Source: DASPKM01 sp035628135
GTDB lineage: Bacteria; Bacteroidota; Bacteroidia; Chitinophagales; Chitinophagaceae
Assembly: GCA_035628135.1 (NCBI GenBank)
Contig: DASPKM010000014.1
Coordinates: 1-64,000, forward strand
Direction of reading: 5' to 3'
DNA: 64,000 nt
Position 1 is the stretch's first letter. Every line of letters starts with the position of its first letter. Below, piece by piece: positions 60,999 to 64,000 of the stretch. A program made the position numbers and the translations under genes. A model generated the notes under the pieces. That model saw only the letters and a program-made list of their open reading frames with translations. It was not told the origin of the DNA and made no database searches.

Positions 60999-61592
60999 TT
61001 AATCTCTCGTTTGCTCAAATGTTTCGATCTCTTTTACGAGACTCAATAAATAATCTATGTCATCATAGCCTTTCATTAAACAGGTCTTTTTATAGGAATT
61101 GATATCGAAATGTTCCTGCTCACCGGTTGAAACAATGCGGATGGTTTGTTGTTCCAGGTTCACTTCCAATGCTGTGGATGGATCCTTTTCTACCGCACTG
61201 AAAATGCGTTGCAGGAAAGGCTCGCTTACCCGAACGGGCAGCAGGAAATTGTTCAGAGCGTTGCTGGTGAAAATGTCGGCAAAAAAGCTGCTCACTACTA
61301 CGTCGAAACCATAATCCTTGATGGCCCATGCGGCGTGCTCGCGGCTGGAACCGCACCCGAAATTTTTACCGGCTGCCAATATGCGCCCGCTGTAGGTGGG
61401 ATTGTTCAGCACAAATTCCTTTACCGGCTGCTGCTCATCATCGTTTTGATAACGCCAGTCGCGGAACAGGTTCTTGCCAAATCCTTCCCTGCTGGTGGCT
61501 TTCAAAAAGCGCGCAGGTATGATCTGGTCCGTGTCTACGTTCTCTGCCTTAAGCGGCACTACGGTGCTGGTGACAATGTCAAGTGCTTTCAT
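60999..61592 (-). CDS. leuD: 3-isopropylmalate dehydratase small subunit
   Basis: A 197-residue subunit of isopropylmalate isomerase. ENVDTDQIIPARFLKAT and LAAGKNFGCGSSREHAAWAIKDYGFDVVVSSFFADIF are the small-subunit signatures. It works with LeuC encoded upstream across a 70-base repeat spacer. Confidence 0.96.
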   Translation of the reverse strand: MKALDIVTSTVVPLKAENVDTDQIIPARFLKATSREGFGKNLFRDWRYQNDDEQQPVKEFVLNNPTYSGRILAAGKNFGCGSSREHAAWAIKDYGFDVVVSSFFADIFTSNALNNFLLPVRVSEPFLQRIFSAVEKDPSTALEVNLEQQTIRIVSTGEQEHFDINSYKKTCLMKGYDDIDYLLSLVKEIETFEQTRD

Positions 61593-61662
61593 TTTTAAGT
61601 CATTGGGTCATTGAGTCATTGGTCATTGAGTCACTGACTTAATGACCAAACGACTTTATGAC
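61593..61662. repeat. Degenerate TCATT/AATGA inverted repeat between leuC and leuD
   Basis: The left arm, AAGTCATTGGGTCATTGAGTC, and the right arm, CACTGACTTAATGACCAAACG, are roughly reverse complementary. It has the same design as the repeats in the ilv operon. Confidence 0.7.
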
Positions 61663-63060
61663 TTATAAAAATTCTCTTACGTCCGCGACTTCGCCTGTAA
61701 TCGCTGCGGCGGCGGCGGTAAGCGGGCTGGCAAGAAATGTCCTTGCATTCGGGCCCTGCCTTCCTTCGAAATTCCTGTTGGAAGTAGAAATGCAGTACTT
61801 GCCCGCAGGTATCTTGTCTTCGTTCATGCCCAAACAGGCAGAACATCCCGGTTGCCTGAGATGAAAACCTGCCTCCTCGAATATTTTATCGATGCCTTCG
61901 GCCTGGGCCTGCATTTCTACCTGCCTGCTTCCGGGCACCACCCATACTTCCACTTCCTTTGCTTTCTTTTTTCCTTTTACAAATGACGCCACCATGCGCA
62001 GGTCCTCGATCCTGGAATTGGTGCAGCTGCCAATGAACACATAATCCACTTTCCTTCCCTTCATCCTGCTGCCGGGCTGCAAGCCCATATATTGCAATGA
62101 ACGCAGGAAGGATTTTTTTTCCTGCTCATCCATTTCCGTATCGAAGGGAATAGAGCCGGTAATACCCACGCCCATCCCCGGATTGGTGCCATAAGTGATC
62201 ATGGGCTCGATATCAGCCGCCTCGATGCGTATTTCCTTATCGAAAACAGCATCGGCATCGGAATACAATTCCTCCCATTGTGCAAGCTTCTTATCCCATT
62301 GCTCATGTCCTGGCGCAAACAGTTTTCCTTTCACATACTCGAAAGTTTTTTCATCGGGGGCGATCATGCCGCCTCTTGCGCCCATTTCGATGCTCATGTT
62401 GCAAATGGTCATGCGCGCTTCCATCGAGAGTGCGCGGATAGCTTCGCCGGCATACTCCACGAAATAACCCGTGGCGCCACTGGCAGATATCTGAGAAATG
62501 ATGTACAGGATAATATCTTTTGATACCACGCCTTTGTTCAGTGTTCCATCGATGGTGATGCGCATCAGCTTCGGCTTGCTTTGCAACAAGCACTGCGTGG
62601 CCAATACCATCTCTACTTCGCTGGTGCCAATGCCGAATGCAATGGAGCCGAATGCGCCGTGCGTGGACGTATGGCTATCACCGCACACGATGGTCATGCC
62701 GGGCTGGGTAAATCCCAGCTCAGGGCCGATCACATGTACGATACCCTGGAAAGGATGGCCGAGGCCATACAATTCAATATGATGCTCTGCACAGTTTTCT
62801 TTTAACTTTTCAACCTGCACCCTCGACAATTCATCTTTAATAGGCAGGTGCTGGTTAACCGTTGGCACATTGTGGTCAGCAGTAGCCACTACCTGTTGGG
62901 GGCGAAAAACTTTAAGGCCACGTTGCTTCAGGCCATTGAATGCCTGCGGGCTGGTGACCTCATGAATAAAATGTTTATCGATGTAAATAACCGAAGGTCC
63001 TCCTTCGATTTCCCTGATTACGTGCTTTTCCCAGATCTTATCGAATAATGTCTTACCCAT
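61663..63060 (-). CDS. leuC: 3-isopropylmalate dehydratase large subunit
   Basis: A 465-residue aconitase-family protein. Cluster ligands lie in FIGSCTNSRIEDL and QPGCSACLGMNEDKI; VCGDSHTSTHGAFGSIAFGIGTSEVEMVLATQCL is the family signature. It isomerises 2-isopropylmalate with LeuD. It begins 177 bases after leuA, across a region with a terminator. Confidence 0.96.
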   Translation of the reverse strand: MGKTLFDKIWEKHVIREIEGGPSVIYIDKHFIHEVTSPQAFNGLKQRGLKVFRPQQVVATADHNVPTVNQHLPIKDELSRVQVEKLKENCAEHHIELYGLGHPFQGIVHVIGPELGFTQPGMTIVCGDSHTSTHGAFGSIAFGIGTSEVEMVLATQCLLQSKPKLMRITIDGTLNKGVVSKDIILYIISQISASGATGYFVEYAGEAIRALSMEARMTICNMSIEMGARGGMIAPDEKTFEYVKGKLFAPGHEQWDKKLAQWEELYSDADAVFDKEIRIEAADIEPMITYGTNPGMGVGITGSIPFDTEMDEQEKKSFLRSLQYMGLQPGSRMKGRKVDYVFIGSCTNSRIEDLRMVASFVKGKKKAKEVEVWVVPGSRQVEMQAQAEGIDKIFEEAGFHLRQPGCSACLGMNEDKIPAGKYCISTSNRNFEGRQGPNARTFLASPLTAAAAAITGEVADVREFL

Positions 63061-63171
63061 ATTGATTTTGTATCACCGGATTTTATCTATCACAGATTAC
63101 GCTCATTTACAGACAATCTGCGCAATCCTATAATCTTCTTAAATCTGTGCTTTCTCTTTTAATCTGCGCTG
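63061..63171. repeat. AATCTGCG-type degenerate repeat between leuA and leuC
   Basis: Copies such as ACAGATTACGC, AATCTGCGC, AAATCTGTGC and AATCTGCGC recur in both orientations (CACAGATT versus AATCTGTG). The unit is different from the other intergenic repeats but is similarly self-complementary. Confidence 0.6.
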
Positions 63172-63199
63172 AAAAAGCGTGGTGCAGACGCACCACGCT
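63172..63199 (-). terminator. Intrinsic terminator between leuA and leuC
   Basis: The minus strand forms AGCGTGGTGC / GCACCACGCT (10 bp, loop GTCT) followed by TTTTC. It would end or reduce leuA transcription before leuC, so leuCDB may depend on read-through or another promoter. Confidence 0.8.
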
Positions 63200-63237
63200 G
63201 TCACAAAAACTACATGATTATGAGAAAACAATCTTTC

Positions 63238-64000
63238 TCAGGCAGTCAGGGCTACAGCCTGATATGCATCTGACAGCGCGTGCAAATCCTTATCCTCAAC
63301 TTCCTTTTTATTATCCGCCAGCCTAAGGAATCGCTCATACAACACATCAATATCGTTCCTGCTATATTGATAGCCTAGTTTCTGAAAACGGTATGCAAGT
63401 GCGGATCTTCCGCTCCTTGCGGTCAGTACGATCCTGGATCCCTCTGCTCCTACTTCTTCTGGCGCGATGATCTCGTACGTACGCGCATTCTTTAAAAATC
63501 CATCCTGGTGAATGCCCGATGAATGCGCAAAAGCATTGCTGCCGACAATAGCCTTGTTAGGTTGCACAGGCATACGCATAGTGTCCGACACCAGCCTGCT
63601 CATGGGATTGAGCCTTTTAGCGTCTACGCCGGTATAGTATCCCAGGGCGGCGTGCTGCCTAATGATCATCACTACTTCTTCCAGCGAAGTATTTCCGGCC
63701 CTTTCTCCCAATCCATTGATGGTGCATTCAATTTGTCTTGCCCCACTCAATACGCCGGCTATGGAATTGGCGGTGGCCAACCCGAGGTCGTTGTGGCAAT
63801 GACACGAAATGATAGCCTTATCGATATTGGGAACATTGTTTACCAGGTAAGCGATCTTTTCGCCGTATTGATGCGGCAAGCAATAGCCAGTGGTATCGGG
63901 AATGTTTACCGTGGTGGCTCCTGCGGCTATCACCGACTCTATTACTCTTGCGAGGTAGTCGTTATCGGTGCGGCCTGCATCTTCGGCATAAAACTCTACA
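63238..64000 (-). CDS. leuA: 2-isopropylmalate synthase, C-terminal part (cut by window edge)
   Basis: The frame is open to the right edge; the visible part starts within FYAEDAGRTDNDYLARVIESV and continues as TTVNIPDTTGYCLPHQYGEKI. Metal and substrate residues are in CHCHNDLGLATANSIAGVL and TINGLGERAGNTSLEEVVM. The protein ends just after the segment that precedes the regulatory domain (LADNKKEVEDKDLHALSDAYQAVALTA), so the C-terminal leucine-binding domain of standard LeuA appears to be missing. The first step of leucine synthesis would then lack normal feedback inhibition. Confidence 0.93.
   Translation of the reverse strand, partial: VEFYAEDAGRTDNDYLARVIESVIAAGATTVNIPDTTGYCLPHQYGEKIAYLVNNVPNIDKAIISCHCHNDLGLATANSIAGVLSGARQIECTINGLGERAGNTSLEEVVMIIRQHAALGYYTGVDAKRLNPMSRLVSDTMRMPVQPNKAIVGSNAFAHSSGIHQDGFLKNARTYEIIAPEEVGAEGSRIVLTARSGRSALAYRFQKLGYQYSRNDIDVLYERFLRLADNKKEVEDKDLHALSDAYQAVALTA

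Overview
The window comes from a Bacteroidota chromosome, most likely a Chitinophagaceae-type soil or freshwater bacterium. The evidence is the moderate G+C, very weak ribosome-binding sites, TAnnTTTG-type -7 promoter boxes, a giant soluble poly-HAMP kinase, a DUF2490 barrel, a secreted caspase and many signal-peptide-bearing proteins. The family assignment is inference from gene style; there is no rRNA or other taxonomic marker. I found no tRNA, rRNA, CRISPR array, insertion sequence or prophage.

Left part (1-14.4 kb): accessory and signalling genes. These are the N-terminal part of a poly-HAMP sensor kinase (minus strand, running off the left edge), a secreted protein with a kinase-like motif pair, a cupin, an AraC regulator, a secreted metallo-beta-lactamase-fold hydrolase and a nitroreductase. 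An OmpR-type two-component pair follows; its promoter and the promoter of the next operon (HAD phosphatase plus universal stress protein) carry the same 11-bp-phased TTTTAAT boxes. A periplasmic TPR protein closes this part.

Middle part (14.6-34.6 kb): nitrogen and sulfur assimilation. gltB-gltD is followed by amtB plus an outer-membrane porin, then a sulfate-reduction operon: cysH, cysD, cysN, uroporphyrinogen methyltransferase, sulfite reductase flavoprotein and hemoprotein, a DUF2490 barrel, and a precorrin-2 dehydrogenase fused to a TauE-like transporter. A Cys-rich bacteriocin-like precursor with a small membrane protein sits behind its terminator.

Right part (34.8-64 kb): PEP carboxylase and the aspartate family (thrA-thrB-thrC), metX and metZ, a protein-thiocarboxylate-type cysteine operon (cysM-like synthase, JAMM peptidase, ThiS/MoaD-like carrier ending in GG-IK, MoeZ-like E1-rhodanese), then on the minus strand the branched-chain operons leuA-leuC-leuD-leuB and ilvE-ilvD-ilvB-ilvN-ilvC-ilvA. 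An operon for a secreted protein, a CHASE2-like membrane receptor and a secreted caspase lies between thrC and metX.

The most notable discovery is regulatory. Four biosynthetic operons are each preceded by a short ORF, absent from ordinary gene calls, whose codons match the pathway product: two runs of Cys codons before cysH and nine codons in all of Cys there, five consecutive Cys codons before the cysM-like operon, eight consecutive Thr codons before thrA, and an Ile/Val run before ilvE. The cysM and ilv leaders are followed by strong intrinsic terminators with competing antiterminator pairings visible by eye; the cysH and thr leaders have paired arms but no clear terminator. This looks like ribosome-mediated attenuation used as a common control scheme in a Bacteroidota genome. 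A second pattern is a set of degenerate, self-complementary short repeats (TCATT... / ...AATGA and other sequence types) in many intergenic spaces, including within operons.
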